Below are positions 41,907 through 51,899 of a stretch of 64,000 bases of DNA, one piece after another. The position numbers and the translations under genes are program-made. The notes beneath the pieces are model-generated. The model saw nothing but the letters and a program-made list of their open reading frames with translations, was not told the origin of the DNA and searched no databases. The number at the start of each line of letters is the position of its first letter. Position 1 is the stretch's first letter. Source of the DNA: Pseudomonas asiatica (GTDB lineage Bacteria > Pseudomonadota > Gammaproteobacteria > Pseudomonadales > Pseudomonadaceae); contig NZ_BLJF01000001.1 in the NCBI RefSeq assembly GCF_009932335.1, positions 4,094,501 to 4,158,500 of the forward strand, in the 5' to 3' direction.

Positions 41907-44198
41907 TCAGGCAGTGGCACGCAGCTCGCGGGCAGCTGCGACCATGTTCACCAGCGCTGCCTCGGTCTCCGGCCAGCCGCGGGTCTTCAGCCCGCAATCC
42001 GGGTTGACCCACAGGCGCTCGGCCGGGATACGCTGGGCAGCCTTGTGCAGCAGCTTGACCATTTCCTCACGGGTCGGCACCCGTGGCGAGTGAATGTCAT
42101 ACACACCCGGGCCGATCTCGTTGGGGTAGGCGAACCGTTCGAAAGCCGCCAGCAGTTCCATGTCGGACCGCGAGGTCTCGATGGTGATGACGTCGGCATC
42201 CATCGCCGCGATCGACTCAATCACGTCGTTGAACTCGCTGTAGCACATGTGGGTGTGAATCTGGGTTTCGTCACGCACCCCCGAAGCACACAGGCGGAAG
42301 GCCTCGGTGGCCCACTCCAGATAATGGGCCCAGGCGCCGTGGCGTAGCGGCAAGCCTTCACGGAACGCCGCTTCGTCGATCTGCACGATCCTGATACCCG
42401 CCGCTTCCAGGTCGACCACTTCGTCGCGGATCGCCAGCGCCAGCTGGCGCGCCTGCACTTCGCGGCTCACGTCCTCACGCGGGAACGACCACATCAGCAT
42501 GGTCACCGGGCCGGTCAGCATGCCCTTCATCACCTTGCTGGTCAGGCCCTGGGCATAAGTGATCCACTCCACGGTCATGGCCTTCGGCCGGCTCAGGTCG
42601 CCAACGATCACCGCAGGCTTCACACATCGCGAACCATAGCTCTGCACCCAACCAAAGCGGGTGAATACATAGCCATCGATCTGCTCGGCGAAGTACTCGA
42701 CCATGTCGTTGCGCTCGGCCTCGCCGTGCACCAGCACATCCAGGCCCAGGTCCTCCTGGATTTTCACCGCATGGCGGATCTCGCTGTGCATGGCCTCGAC
42801 GTAATCGGCCTCGGTCAGCTTGCCCTGCCTGTAGGCCTGGCGTGCCAGACGAATCGCCGAGGTCTGCGGGAACGAACCGATGGTGGTGGTCGGGAACGCC
42901 GGCAGGTCGAGCCCCGCACGTTGCTTGACGATACGTTGGGCAAAGGCTGATTTTCGCTGGCTGTCAGCGGGCTTGATGGCTGCCAGGCGGGCCTGCACGC
43001 CAGGCTTGTGAATACGCGGCGAAGCGGCGCGGCTGGCCTGCACGGCCTGGCTCTGGGCCAATGCGGCGGCCACGTCGGCGGCGTGCGGGGCATTGATGGC
43101 CTTGGCCAGCAGCGCCACTTCCTGGCACTTCTGCACGGCGAAGGCCAGCCAGCTGTGCAGTTCGGCATCGAGCTGGTCTTCACGGTCCAGGTCCACCGGG
43201 CTGTGCAGCAGCGAGCAGGACGGCGCCACCCACAGCCGCTCACCCAGGCGCTCATGGGCATGGCGCAGTACCTCCAGCGCCTTTTCCAGGTCGCAGCGCC
43301 AGACGTTGCGGCCGTTGACCAGGCCCAGCGACAGCACCTTGTAGGCCGGCAGGCGGTCGAGGATGGTCGGGTACTGCTCGGGCGCCCGCACCAGGTCGAT
43401 GTGCAGGCCATCGACTGGAAGGTTGGCGGCCAGGCCCAGGTTGTCTTCCAGGCCGCCGAAGTAGGTGGCGATCAGCTTCTTCAGTGGCGCCCGCTGAAGG
43501 ATGTTGTAGACGCGCTCGTAGGCATTCTTCCAGTCCTGAGGCAGGTCCAGGGCCAGGATCGGCTCATCGATCTGCACCCACTCCACGCCCTGGGCAGCCA
43601 GGCGGTTGAGGATCTGGTCATACAGCGGCAGCAGGCGGTCGAGCAGCTCCAGCTTGTCGAAATTGCCACCTTTGGCCTTGCCCAGCCACAGGTAGGTCAG
43701 CGGGCCGATTACCACCGGTTTGACCGCATGGCCCAGGGCCTGGGCTTCAGCCACTTCTTCGAACAGTTGCTCCCAGCTCAGGGCAAACTGTTGGTCGGCA
43801 GTGAATTCGGGGACCAGGTAGTGGTAGTTGGTGTCGAACCACTTGGTCATTTCCTGGGCGTGCGCGCCGCCGCAGCAATTGTCACCCACGGCGCCACGGG
43901 CCATGGCGAACAGGGTCTGGAGAGTGGGCCTGGCAGCGTCGTGGCTGCGGAAGCGCTGCGGGATCACGCCGAAGGTCAGCGAGTGGGTGAGCACCTGGTC
44001 GTACCAGGCGAAGTCGCCAACCGGCAGCAGTTCGATGCCAGCGTCTTTCTGCACCTGCCAGTGGCGGGCACGCAGCTCGCGGCCGACGGCGCGCAGGCCG
44101 GCTTCGTCGAGTTCGCCCTTCCAGAAGGCTTCCTGGGCCTTTTTCAGCTCGCGGTCGCGGCCGATACGTGGAAAGCCCAGGTTGTGTGCCAGTGCCAT
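41907..44198 (-). CDS. metE: Cobalamin-independent methionine synthase
   Basis: 763 aa from the ATG at 44198 ([20 protein letters not shown]), matching MetE length. Two barrel domains: the N-terminal half begins with the folate-binding [15 protein letters not shown], and the C-terminal catalytic half has zinc ligands in [15 protein letters not shown] and [16 protein letters not shown]. Transfers the methyl group of 5-methyltetrahydropteroyl-triglutamate to homocysteine. The gap to the next gene carries inverted repeats that may be MetR sites. The MTHFR-like gene is divergent. Confidence 0.96.
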   Translation of the reverse strand: MALAHNLGFPRIGRDRELKKAQEAFWKGELDEAGLRAVGRELRARHWQVQKDAGIELLPVGDFAWYDQVLTHSLTFGVIPQRFRSHDAARPTLQTLFAMARGAVGDNCCGGAHAQEMTKWFDTNYHYLVPEFTADQQFALSWEQLFEEVAEAQALGHAVKPVVIGPLTYLWLGKAKGGNFDKLELLDRLLPLYDQILNRLAAQGVEWVQIDEPILALDLPQDWKNAYERVYNILQRAPLKKLIATYFGGLEDNLGLAANLPVDGLHIDLVRAPEQYPTILDRLPAYKVLSLGLVNGRNVWRCDLEKALEVLRHAHERLGERLWVAPSCSLLHSPVDLDREDQLDAELHSWLAFAVQKCQEVALLAKAINAPHAADVAAALAQSQAVQASRAASPRIHKPGVQARLAAIKPADSQRKSAFAQRIVKQRAGLDLPAFPTTTIGSFPQTSAIRLARQAYRQGKLTEADYVEAMHSEIRHAVKIQEDLGLDVLVHGEAERNDMVEYFAEQIDGYVFTRFGWVQSYGSRCVKPAVIVGDLSRPKAMTVEWITYAQGLTSKVMKGMLTGPVTMLMWSFPREDVSREVQARQLALAIRDEVVDLEAAGIRIVQIDEAAFREGLPLRHGAWAHYLEWATEAFRLCASGVRDETQIHTHMCYSEFNDVIESIAAMDADVITIETSRSDMELLAAFERFAYPNEIGPGVYDIHSPRVPTREEMVKLLHKAAQRIPAERLWVNPDCGLKTRGWPETEAALVNMVAAARELRATA

Positions 44199-44250
44199 GT
44201 CTTGTCCCTCAGCATGCATAAATGAATGAGGGGATTTTCCGGGCACTTTC

Positions 44251-44309
44251 ATCTTGAGACAAACTCATTAAATTTGATATGAACTCAAGATTTATTCATG
44301 TTCGTGAAT
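44251..44309. promoter_or_regulatory. Inverted repeats upstream of metE
   Basis: ATCTTGAG (44251-44258) is mirrored by CTCAAGAT (44284-44291). Next to it ATTCA (44294-44298) is mirrored by TGAAT (44305-44309) around TGTTCG. MetR-type sites are TGAA-N5-TTCA, so the second element is similar but inverted in order. AT-rich promoter zone; regulator not certain. Confidence 0.4.
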
Positions 44310-44316
44310 TTGTACT

Positions 44317-44409
44317 GCCTGTACGGGCCCTTTCGCGGCTAAAGCCGCTCCTACAGGTACCGCGCCACCCTGCGGGAGCGGCTTTAGCCGCGAAAGGGCC
44401 GGCACAGGC
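44317..44409. repeat. REP pair, class f
   Basis: Inverted copies on CGCGGCTAAAGCCGCTCCTA (left) and GCGGGAGCGGCTTTAGCCGC (right), between divergent metE and the MTHFR-like gene. Confidence 0.9.
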
Positions 44410-44513
44410 AAGCCCGGATGTCTCATTCAGAGCACCAGCCTGCGCATCCGGACATGACCGCACCCGCCTTCTGCCGCACAATGCCAGCCTGACCAAATCA
44501 GGTACCCGGCCCC

Positions 44514-46001
44514 ATGAGCCTGCTGAAAACCGCGCTGCGCGAAAAAACCTTCGTCTGCGTCATGGAGTTCGTCCCCAAGCCCTCCACAGAGCGCTTCGCC
44601 GCCATGGACGCGATCCTGGCCCGTGCGCACCTGTGCGGCTGGCCGATGACCGTGGCAATCGGCGACCGCGTCGGCAGCCCGCTGGACATGTCGCCACTGG
44701 ACGCCCTCGCCTCGTTCAGCAACCCGGTACCCGCCCTGCCGCACTTCTCCGGCAAGGACCGCGAACGCCACCACCTGCTCGCCCAACTGCAACGCATGGA
44801 TGCCGCAGGCCTCGACCAACTGTTGCTGCTTACCGGCGACCGCCTGCCCGGCCACCAGCCTGGCCAACGCCCGGTGCGCTACCTGGAATCGGTCGCAGCC
44901 CTGCAGATCGCCCGCCAGGCCTGCCCACACTGGCTGCTTGGCGCGGCGCTCAACCCGTTCAAGTACTGCGAGGACGAAGGCGGTGCCCAATACTTCAAGG
45001 CCGAGAAAAAACTGGCGGCGGGCGCCGACTTCCTCACCCTGCAACTGGGCTTCGATGCCGGCAAACACCAGGAAGCCATGCATTGGATGAACCGCCAGGC
45101 CGCGCCCAGGCCGATGCTGGCCTGCCTGATGAGCCTCACTCACGGGCGCGCGACGATGCTCGAACACGTGGCCGGCGTGACCGTCACGCCGTCCATGCGC
45201 GACATGCTGGAAGCGGAAGCGGCGCAGTCCAAGGCCTTTGCCCAGGCGCGCAGCGTCGACCGCCTGGCCTTGCAGATCATCGGCGTGAAGCTGATGGGCT
45301 ACGCCGGCGTGCATCTGTCGGGGGTTCACGAACTCAAGCAACTGCTGGCCCTGGAGGCACGCATCGAGCACTGGCAGGCGCAAATCCACACACTGGAACA
45401 ATGGGCGCCGGCCTGGCAGGCCAGCTGGCAGATGCCCGGCCTGCCGGCAGTCAGCTTCCATCCGCCGCAGGCAAGCTGGCGCCAGGGCGAGTCACGGGTC
45501 GATGCCTCGTTCAAGGAGAAAGCGCGCTATCACCTGATGCACGGCATGCATTCGCTGCTGTTCAGCCGCCGCAATAGCCTGAGCAAGGCATTTGGCTGGG
45601 CCGTGCGCCAACCGATGTGGGCTACCCGCCTTGGCGCACAGGTGCTGCACAAGGTGGAACACGCGGTTAAGCACCCGCTGGTAGGCTGCGAAACCTGTGG
45701 CCGCTGCCGCCTGGAAGACACCCTGTACATCTGCCCGGAAACCTGCCCCAAGGGCCTGGCCAACGGCCCCTGCGGCGGCACCGCGCTGAACCGCTGCGAG
45801 TTCGGCGACCGCGAATGCATCCACAGCGTCAAGTACCGCACCGCCAAGGCGGTGCGGCAGACGGCGCTGCTGACCGAGCGCCTGATCCCGTGCATCGAGC
45901 TCGAGACACGCCACCGCAGCTCATGGCCGCAGTGGTTCCAGGCCCAGACGCCGCGTCAGCTCAGCCCGCAGCCAGCGCCTCGAACCCAGCCCGAATCGTA
46001 G
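44514..46001 (+). CDS. Methylenetetrahydrofolate reductase-like protein with C-terminal cysteine-rich domain
   Basis: 495 aa. Residues 1-300 have the MTHFR barrel: KTFVCVMEFVPKPSTERFAA at the start, LLLLTGDRLPGHQPGQRPVR, and ADFLTLQLGFDAGKH (flavin/folate side). From about residue 350 to 470 lies the MTHFR_C cysteine-rich domain (GCETCGRCRLEDTLYICPET and onward, at least eight Cys) that in acetogens and in demethylation systems is a separate subunit (MetV-like) or fused. So this is not the housekeeping MetF (about 290 aa). It probably works on one-carbon units or methyl transfer with iron-sulfur or zinc help. Divergent from metE. Confidence 0.82.
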   Translation: MSLLKTALREKTFVCVMEFVPKPSTERFAAMDAILARAHLCGWPMTVAIGDRVGSPLDMSPLDALASFSNPVPALPHFSGKDRERHHLLAQLQRMDAAGLDQLLLLTGDRLPGHQPGQRPVRYLESVAALQIARQACPHWLLGAALNPFKYCEDEGGAQYFKAEKKLAAGADFLTLQLGFDAGKHQEAMHWMNRQAAPRPMLACLMSLTHGRATMLEHVAGVTVTPSMRDMLEAEAAQSKAFAQARSVDRLALQIIGVKLMGYAGVHLSGVHELKQLLALEARIEHWQAQIHTLEQWAPAWQASWQMPGLPAVSFHPPQASWRQGESRVDASFKEKARYHLMHGMHSLLFSRRNSLSKAFGWAVRQPMWATRLGAQVLHKVEHAVKHPLVGCETCGRCRLEDTLYICPETCPKGLANGPCGGTALNRCEFGDRECIHSVKYRTAKAVRQTALLTERLIPCIELETRHRSSWPQWFQAQTPRQLSPQPAPRTQPES

Positions 46002-46947
46002 CCTCGGGCAATTCGTCAGCGATGAACACCATCACGCTCTCGCGAGTTTCACCCTCGGCCCACTCGGCGTCCCAGTCAAAGCCATAGAGCTTGAGCACAC
46101 CCTGGAACACCAGCTTGCGCGCTTCACCGGCAATGTTCAGCACGCCCTTGTAGCGCAGCAGCTGCTTGCCGTGGGTTTCCAGCAGTTCGTTCATGAAGTC
46201 GCTGAGGCGGTCGATGTCCAGCGCGCTTTCCGTGCGCAGCACCAAGGTGGAGATCCGGTCCGGGGTAGCGGGCTTGAGCAACGGGCGTAGCGCTGGCTTC
46301 AGGTTCGCGCCCAGATCGGGGTTGAGGTTGAAACCACGCACATCCAGCAGCTCGGCCAGGTCGATGCGACCATGCTCGACCACGCGGATCGCCGCCCGGC
46401 CATTGATGCGGGCCAGGCGCTCGCGCAGGGCCTCCACCGCAGCGGGCTCGACCAGGTCGGTCTTGCTCAGCAGCAGGCGATCGGCAAAGCCGACCTGGGC
46501 CTGGGCGATGGTCTGGGTCAGGTGCAGCTCGGCGTGGGCGGCATCGACCAGGGTGATGATGCCATCGAGGATGTAGCGCTCACGCAGTTCCTCGTCGATG
46601 AAGAAGGTTTGGGCCACCGGCGCCGGGTCGGCCAGGCCGGTGCATTCGATTACCAGGCGGTCGAAGGCGATCTCGCCGGCATCCAGGCGTTCGAGCAGCA
46701 GGTACAAGGCGCGGGTCAGGTCGCCGTGGATGCTGCAGCACACGCAGCCATTGGCCAGGGTCATCACCTGCACCGGCTCGTCGCCCAGCAGCTGGCTGTC
46801 GATGCCGGCCTCGCTGAATTCGTTTTCGATCACGGCGATCTTCAGGCCGTGCTCGGCCTTGAGCATGTGCTTGAGCAAGGTGGTCTTGCCGGCACCGAGG
46901 AAGCCAGTGAGTACGGTTACGGGGATAGGCGTCTGCACGCAGAACAT
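45961..46947 (-). CDS. yjiA: COG0523 GTPase (YjiA/CobW family)
   Basis: 328 aa from the ATG at 46947. Walker A is VLTGFLGAGKTTLLKHML, the metal-binding CxCC motif is NGCVCCSIHGDL, and the GTPase NKxD equivalent is SKTDLVEP. A CobW_C domain ends the protein. Such proteins deliver metals, often zinc, to target enzymes. The order yjiA-yjiX-cstA/btsT is also found in E. coli. Its last 41 bases overlap the tail of the convergent MTHFR-like gene. Confidence 0.9.
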   Translation of the reverse strand: MFCVQTPIPVTVLTGFLGAGKTTLLKHMLKAEHGLKIAVIENEFSEAGIDSQLLGDEPVQVMTLANGCVCCSIHGDLTRALYLLLERLDAGEIAFDRLVIECTGLADPAPVAQTFFIDEELRERYILDGIITLVDAAHAELHLTQTIAQAQVGFADRLLLSKTDLVEPAAVEALRERLARINGRAAIRVVEHGRIDLAELLDVRGFNLNPDLGANLKPALRPLLKPATPDRISTLVLRTESALDIDRLSDFMNELLETHGKQLLRYKGVLNIAGEARKLVFQGVLKLYGFDWDAEWAEGETRESVMVFIADELPEATIRAGFEALAAG

Positions 46948-46984
46948 CTCCTGTGCAGTGAAATGGACGGGGAGAGCGCGATCC

Positions 46985-47103
46985 ATGTAGGAGCGGCCTT
47001 GTGTCGCGATCGGGCCGCAACGCGGCCCCGGATTTTCAGCTTCGCAGCCAAAATTGCCGGGGCCGCGTTGCGGCCCGATCGCGACACAAGGCCGCTCCTA
47101 CAT
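46985..47103. repeat. REP pair, class d, perfect 47-base arms
   Basis: Arms 46985-47031 and 47057-47103 are perfect inverted copies with a 25-base loop, the longest perfect inverted repeat I found in the window. It lies inside the putative yjiX-yjiA operon. Confidence 0.93.
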
Positions 47104-47123
47104 AGCACCGCGCTAGCCTGGAC

Positions 47124-47321
47124 TTAGCAGCACTTGGGCCCGGACTTGCCGCCGTAACGCGCCTCCTGGCGTTCGCGGAAGAACTCCTCGTACGTCATGA
47201 CCGGCTTGTCCGGGTGCTTGGTCTGCATGTGCTCGACGTAGTTGTCGTAGTCGGGCATGCCGACCATCAGGCGGGCTGCCTGCCCCAGGTATTTACCCAG
47301 TCGACCCAGGTCGTTGAACAT
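47124..47321 (-). CDS. yjiX: YbdD/YjiX-family (DUF466) small protein
   Basis: 65 aa. [40 protein letters not shown] and [18 protein letters not shown] match the family, which ends in a short Cys tail (PKCC). It is always next to CstA/BtsT transporters and required for their function in E. coli. 13 bases after the transporter gene. Confidence 0.95.
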   Translation of the reverse strand: MFNDLGRLGKYLGQAARLMVGMPDYDNYVEHMQTKHPDKPVMTYEEFFRERQEARYGGKSGPKCC

Positions 47322-47334
47322 CGCAGCAGTCCTC

Positions 47335-49401
47335 TCAAGCGTCAGGCAGGGCCTGGAACGGGGTTTCCTTGTCGGTGCGCTCTTTGCGGCCGAGGGCGGC
47401 GAAGCCGACCTTTACAGCGAAGAACAGCACGCTGAACACCACCACCAGGAACAGCACGGTCAGGCCGGCATTGGTGTAGGCGTTGAAGATCACGTGCTGC
47501 ATCTGCCCGATGTCCTTGGCCGGGGCCAGTACCTGGCCGGCGTCCAGCGCGGCGCTGTACTTCTTGGCCAGGGCCAGGAAGCCCACTGCCGGGTTCGGAT
47601 CGAACAGCTTGATCAGGCCGGCAGTGGTGGTGCAGATCAGCAGCCACACGGCCGGCAGCAGGGTGACCCAGACGTAGCGCTGACGCTTCATCTTGATCAG
47701 CACCACGGTGCCGAGCATCAGGGCGATACCCGCCAGCATCTGGTTGGAAATGCCGAACAGCGGCCACAGGGTATTGATGCCACCCAGCGGGTCGATCACG
47801 CCCTGGTACAGCAGGTAGCCCCACAGGGCCACGCAGCCGGCAGTACCGATCAGGTTGGCAGTCCACGATTCGGTGCGCTTGAGCGCCGGCACGAAGCTGC
47901 CCAGCAGGTCCTGCAGCATGAAGCGCCCGGCACGGGTGCCGGCGTCCACTGCGGTGAGGATGAACAGCGCCTCGAACAGGATCGCGAAGTGGTACCAGAA
48001 GGCCATGGTGTTTTCACCCGGCAGCACCTGGTGCAGGATCTGCGCGATACCCACAGCCAGGGTCGGCGCACCACCGGCACGAGCCAGCACGGTGTGCTCG
48101 CCAATGTCGCGGGCAGTGGCCTCGAGTTGCTCAGGGGTGATCAGGAAGCCCCAGCTGCTGACCGTCTGCGCCACCGACGCCACATCGGCACCGACCACCG
48201 CGGCCGGGCTGTTCATGGCGAAGTACACGCCTGGTTCGATCACCGAGGCGGCGACCATGGCCATGATGGCAACGAACGATTCCATCAGCATGCCGCCGTA
48301 GCCGATGTAGCGAGCGTTGGTTTCGTTGTCCAGCAGCTTCGGCGTGGTCCCCGAGGAGATCAGCGCGTGGAAGCCGGACACCGCACCACAGGCGATGGTG
48401 ATGAACAGGAACGGGAACAGGGTGCCCTTCCACACCGGGCCAGTGCCGTCGGTGAACTGGGTCAGCGCCGGCATCTTCAGCTCGGGCGCGATGATCAGGA
48501 TACCGATGGCCAGGCCGACGATGGTGCCGATCTTGAGGAAGGTCGACAGGTAGTCACGTGGCGCAAGTACCAGCCATACAGGCAGTACCGCGGCGACGAA
48601 ACCGTAGCCCACCAGCATCCAGGTGATCTGCACACCGGTAAAGGTAAACGCCGGGCCCCAGGTCGGGTCTGCGGCAATCTGGCCCCCCAGCCAGATCGAA
48701 GCCAGCAGCAGCACCACGCCGATGACCGATATCTCACCGATATGGCCCGGACGGATGTAGCGCATGTAGATGCCCATGAACATCGCGATCGGGATGGTCG
48801 CCATCACCGTGAACATGCCCCAAGGGCTTTCGGCCAGGGCCTTGACCACGATCAATGCCAGCACCGCAAGGATGATGATCATGATCAGGAAGCAACCGAA
48901 CAGCGCGATGGTGCCTGGAATGCGGCCCATCTCCTCGCGCACCATGTCGCCCAGCGAGCGGCCGTTGCGGCGGGTGGACAGGAACAGGACCATGAAGTCC
49001 TGCACCGCACCAGCCAGCACCACGCCGGCGATCAGCCACAGCGTACCGGGCAGGTAGCCCATCTGCGCGGCGAGTACCGGGCCGACCAAGGGGCCTGCGC
49101 CAGCGATGGCGGCGAAATGGTGACCGAAGAGGATGTGTTTGTTGGTCGGAACGTAGTCCAGGCCGTCGTTGTTGAGCACCGCCGGGGTGGCACGGCGAGG
49201 GTCGAGCTGCATCACCTTGGTGGCGATGAACAGGCTGTAGTAACGATAGGCGACCAGGTAGATGGCCACTGCCGCGACCACGATCCACAAGGCATTGATC
49301 GCCTCGCCGCGACGCAGGGCAACCACACCCAGCGCACAGGCTCCTATGACTGCCAGCGCCAGCCACGGAATGTGGCGTAGCAGGCTATTATTGTTGTTCA
49401 T
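47335..49401 (-). CDS. CstA/BtsT-family pyruvate or peptide transporter
   Basis: 688 aa from the ATG at 49401, about 16 to 18 membrane helices. The N terminus [20 protein letters not shown] and the blocks [20 protein letters not shown] and [19 protein letters not shown] are diagnostic of carbon-starvation protein CstA and BtsT. BtsT imports pyruvate with protons. The E. coli btsT-yjiX-yjiA order is conserved here, which favours BtsT over peptide-transporting CstA. First gene of the operon. No gene for a sensing two-component pair lies nearby. Confidence 0.92.
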   Translation of the reverse strand: MNNNNSLLRHIPWLALAVIGACALGVVALRRGEAINALWIVVAAVAIYLVAYRYYSLFIATKVMQLDPRRATPAVLNNDGLDYVPTNKHILFGHHFAAIAGAGPLVGPVLAAQMGYLPGTLWLIAGVVLAGAVQDFMVLFLSTRRNGRSLGDMVREEMGRIPGTIALFGCFLIMIIILAVLALIVVKALAESPWGMFTVMATIPIAMFMGIYMRYIRPGHIGEISVIGVVLLLASIWLGGQIAADPTWGPAFTFTGVQITWMLVGYGFVAAVLPVWLVLAPRDYLSTFLKIGTIVGLAIGILIIAPELKMPALTQFTDGTGPVWKGTLFPFLFITIACGAVSGFHALISSGTTPKLLDNETNARYIGYGGMLMESFVAIMAMVAASVIEPGVYFAMNSPAAVVGADVASVAQTVSSWGFLITPEQLEATARDIGEHTVLARAGGAPTLAVGIAQILHQVLPGENTMAFWYHFAILFEALFILTAVDAGTRAGRFMLQDLLGSFVPALKRTESWTANLIGTAGCVALWGYLLYQGVIDPLGGINTLWPLFGISNQMLAGIALMLGTVVLIKMKRQRYVWVTLLPAVWLLICTTTAGLIKLFDPNPAVGFLALAKKYSAALDAGQVLAPAKDIGQMQHVIFNAYTNAGLTVLFLVVVFSVLFFAVKVGFAALGRKERTDKETPFQALPDA

Positions 49402-49579
49402 GGTTTGCTTCCAGCTGGTGGATTGGAAAAGACCGCCCATCGAGTCTAGGGCGAGTCATCGCGCATTGCCACACTTGCTTTGGTCTAGAGCCTCTGCGGC
49501 CAGATTGCGGTACCTGATGTACATACCACTCTAACTATAGTCAGGATGTCACCTGAAGACCTATGCGAGGATCTAACCC

Positions 49580-49942
49580 ATGAGCGACCACGACGAACGC
49601 CGCCGTTTCCAGCGCATCGATTTCGACGCCCCCACCGAGCTGCGCCAGGGCCTGCGACGCTGGCCTGCGAAGCTGCTGGACCTTTCCCTCAAGGGTTTGC
49701 TGATCGAACGACCGGCCAATTGGGATGTCGACCTGACCCAGGACTTCGATGCCATCATTCACCTGGGCCCCGATGCACGCGTGCAGATGCAGGTTGAACT
49801 ACGCCATGAGGAACCAGACCGCCTGGGTTTCATCTGCTTGTACATCGACCTCGATTCGATGAGCCATCTGCACCGTCTTGTGGAATTGAACGTGGCCGAC
49901 AGCACCGAAATGATGCGTGAGCTGCGCGAACTGATCGAATAA
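49580..49942 (+). CDS. PilZ-domain protein (c-di-GMP binding)
   Basis: 120 aa, a single PilZ domain. The Arg motif ERRRFQRIDFDAPTEL (RxxxR) and the second motif LLDLSLKGLLIE (D-x-S-x-x-G) are both intact, so c-di-GMP binding is expected. A C-terminal helix HLHRLVELNVADSTEMMREL may mediate interaction. No fused output domain, so it likely works by contacting a partner. Divergent from the transporter gene; followed by the nucleobase permease gene. Partner unknown. Confidence 0.93.
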   Translation: MSDHDERRRFQRIDFDAPTELRQGLRRWPAKLLDLSLKGLLIERPANWDVDLTQDFDAIIHLGPDARVQMQVELRHEEPDRLGFICLYIDLDSMSHLHRLVELNVADSTEMMRELRELIE

Positions 49943-49989
49943 TGAAATCTCTTAGCTAGCTAATCGCTTCCCCACCTTTTGTTTCCTGT

Positions 49990-50017
49990 CTACCCAGACA
50001 GCTTTAAGCCTGGGTAG
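49990..50017 (+). terminator. Hairpin after the PilZ gene
   Basis: CTACCCAG (49990-49997) and CTGGGTAG (50010-50017), an 8-bp stem with a 12-base loop, 48 bases after the PilZ stop. No T run follows, so it is only a candidate. Confidence 0.4.
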
Positions 50018-50126
50018 CAGCGCTTTGTACACACCCCTCTAGTACAGCCTCTGACAAGTTGGTACGCCTTCTGCATTGAGCTCTCGCACACCTTGCGGGC
50101 GCTCTTGTGCGCGCTCCGATCAAAAT

Positions 50127-50138
50127 ATTGTATACAAT
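50127..50138. promoter_or_regulatory. Palindrome upstream of the nucleobase permease
   Basis: ATTGTATACAAT is a perfect 12-bp palindrome 68 bases before the permease start. TTGTATACAA-like sites are typical of GntR-family regulators (and of some purine catabolism controls). Confidence 0.5.
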
Positions 50139-50205
50139 TCTTGTGGCAATCATTTGTAGGAAGTGTCTACAGTAGCACCACAACAATAAACAGAGAGCCT
50201 GCTCC

Positions 50206-51723
50206 ATGACTACGTCCCCTAGCACGTCTCCCGCCAAGCGCCCCGAGGATGAAAACCTCGGCCTTGGTGCCAACCTGGCCTATGGTCTGCAGCATGTGCT
50301 GACCATGTACGGGGGGATCGTCGCGGTACCCCTGATCCTGGGGCAGGCCGCGGGCCTGAACGGTGCCGAAATCGGCATGCTGATCGCCGCTTCGCTGTTT
50401 GCCGGTGGCCTGGCCACCCTGCTGCAAACCCTCGGTCTGCCGTTCTTCGGCTGCCAGTTGCCGCTGGTGCAGGGCGTTTCGTTCGCCGGCGTGGCAACCA
50501 TGGGTGCAATCCTCAGCAGCGAGGGCGGCGGTGGTCTGCCGGGCGTGCTCGGTGCGGTCATGGCAGCATCGCTGATCGGCTTTCTGATCACCCCGGTGTT
50601 CTCGCGCATCACCAAGTTCTTCCCGCCGCTGGTGACCGGCATCGTCATCACCACCATCGGCCTGACCCTGATGCCCGTGGCCGCTCGCTGGGTGATGGGT
50701 GGCAACAGCGCCTCGCCGGAATTCGGCAGCGTGGCCAACATCGGCCTGGCGGCCCTGACCTTCGCCATCGTGCTGCTGCTGAGCAAGCTGGGCAGCGCGG
50801 CGATTTCACGCCTGTCGATCCTGCTGGCCATGGTGGTCGGCACCCTGATCGCCTGGGCGCTGGGCATGGCCGACTTCAGCAAGGTCACAGAGGGCCCGAT
50901 GTTCGCCTTCCCCACGCCGTTCCATTTCGGCATGCCGGAATTCCACATCGCCGCGATCCTGTCGATGTGCATCGTGATCATGGTGACCTTGGTGGAAACC
51001 TCGGCCGACATCCTCGCCGTGGGTGAGATCATCGACACCAAGGTCGACTCCAAACGCCTGGGCAATGGCCTGCGCGCCGACATGGCATCGAGCATCCTGG
51101 CGCCAATCTTCGGCTCGTTCACCCAGAGCGCGTTCGCCCAGAACGTCGGCCTGGTAGCCGTGACCGGGGTCAAGAGCCGCTACGTGGTGGCCACCGGTGG
51201 CTTGATCCTGGTGGTGCTCGGCCTGCTGCCGATCATGGGCCGGGTGATTGCCGCAGTCCCTACTCCGGTACTGGGTGGCGCGGGCATCGTGCTGTTTGGC
51301 ACCGTGGCAGCCAGCGGTATCCGCACCTTGTCCAAGGTCAGCTACAAGAACAACGTCAACCTGATCATCGTCGCTGCCTCGCTGGGCTTCGGCATGATCC
51401 CGATTGCCGCACCGACCTTCTACCACCACTTCCCGAACTGGTTCGAGACCATCTTCCACTCGGGCATCAGCTCGGCGGCGATCATGGCCATCCTGCTGAA
51501 CCTGATCTTCAACCACTTCACCGCCGGCAACTCGGACCAGCAGTCGGTGTTTGCCGCCGCGTACGAGCGCACCATCCAGTACTCGGACATTTCAGCGCTG
51601 CGTGATGGCGACTACTTCAAGGATGGCAAGCTGTTCGATGCCGAGGGTAATGAGGTGCCGATGCTGGAACTGGACGAGCATGGCAATGAAACGGTCAGGC
51701 GCAGTGCGGTTGCCGAGCATTGA
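50206..51723 (+). CDS. NCS2-family nucleobase permease (uracil/xanthine type)
   Basis: 505 aa, 12 to 14 helices. Substrate-site block GFLITPVFSRITKFFPPLVT, then QSAFAQNVGLVAVTGVKSRYVVATGG (shown in pieces: QSAFAQNVGLVAVTG, VKSRYVVATGG) is the NCS2 signature; the Gln and Asn contact the base in UraA-type proteins. The sequence LVETSADILAVGEIIDTKVD is typical of the UapA/xanthine-type branch. Imports purine or uracil with protons. Divergent neighbour absent; terminator at 51747. Substrate not settled. Confidence 0.88.
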   Translation: MTTSPSTSPAKRPEDENLGLGANLAYGLQHVLTMYGGIVAVPLILGQAAGLNGAEIGMLIAASLFAGGLATLLQTLGLPFFGCQLPLVQGVSFAGVATMGAILSSEGGGGLPGVLGAVMAASLIGFLITPVFSRITKFFPPLVTGIVITTIGLTLMPVAARWVMGGNSASPEFGSVANIGLAALTFAIVLLLSKLGSAAISRLSILLAMVVGTLIAWALGMADFSKVTEGPMFAFPTPFHFGMPEFHIAAILSMCIVIMVTLVETSADILAVGEIIDTKVDSKRLGNGLRADMASSILAPIFGSFTQSAFAQNVGLVAVTGVKSRYVVATGGLILVVLGLLPIMGRVIAAVPTPVLGGAGIVLFGTVAASGIRTLSKVSYKNNVNLIIVAASLGFGMIPIAAPTFYHHFPNWFETIFHSGISSAAIMAILLNLIFNHFTAGNSDQQSVFAAAYERTIQYSDISALRDGDYFKDGKLFDAEGNEVPMLELDEHGNETVRRSAVAEH

Positions 51724-51746
51724 CCGCTGACTGAGCGGTGAGGTGG

Positions 51747-51776
51747 GGGGCCGATGCGCATCGTCGGCCCCTTTTT
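51747..51776 (+). terminator. Rho-independent terminator of the permease gene
   Basis: GGGGCCGA and TCGGCCCC form an 8-bp stem, followed by TTTTT. Confidence 0.9.
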
Positions 51777-51782
51777 CATTTA

Positions 51783-51893
51783 CCTGTACCGGCCTCTTCG
51801 CGGGCGCGCCCGCTCCCACAGGGACTGCACAAGTTTCGGAGACTGAGGTGATCCTGTGGGAGCGGGCGTACCCGCGAAGAGGCCGGTACAGGC
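51783..51893. repeat. REP pair, mixed class b/c
   Basis: Inverted copies with GCGGGCGCGCCCGCTCCCAC (left) and GAGCGGGCGTACCCGC (right), differing from the main b and c cores in the inner bases. Confidence 0.88.
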
Positions 51894-51899
51894 GACAAA

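Noticed and set aside
47257..49380. Very long open frame (707 codons) on the plus strand opposite the CstA/BtsT gene
   Set aside because: It is antisense to a well-supported membrane transporter and its translation is His/Gln/Arg/Asp-rich with no domain, as expected of a shadow frame in GC-rich DNA.
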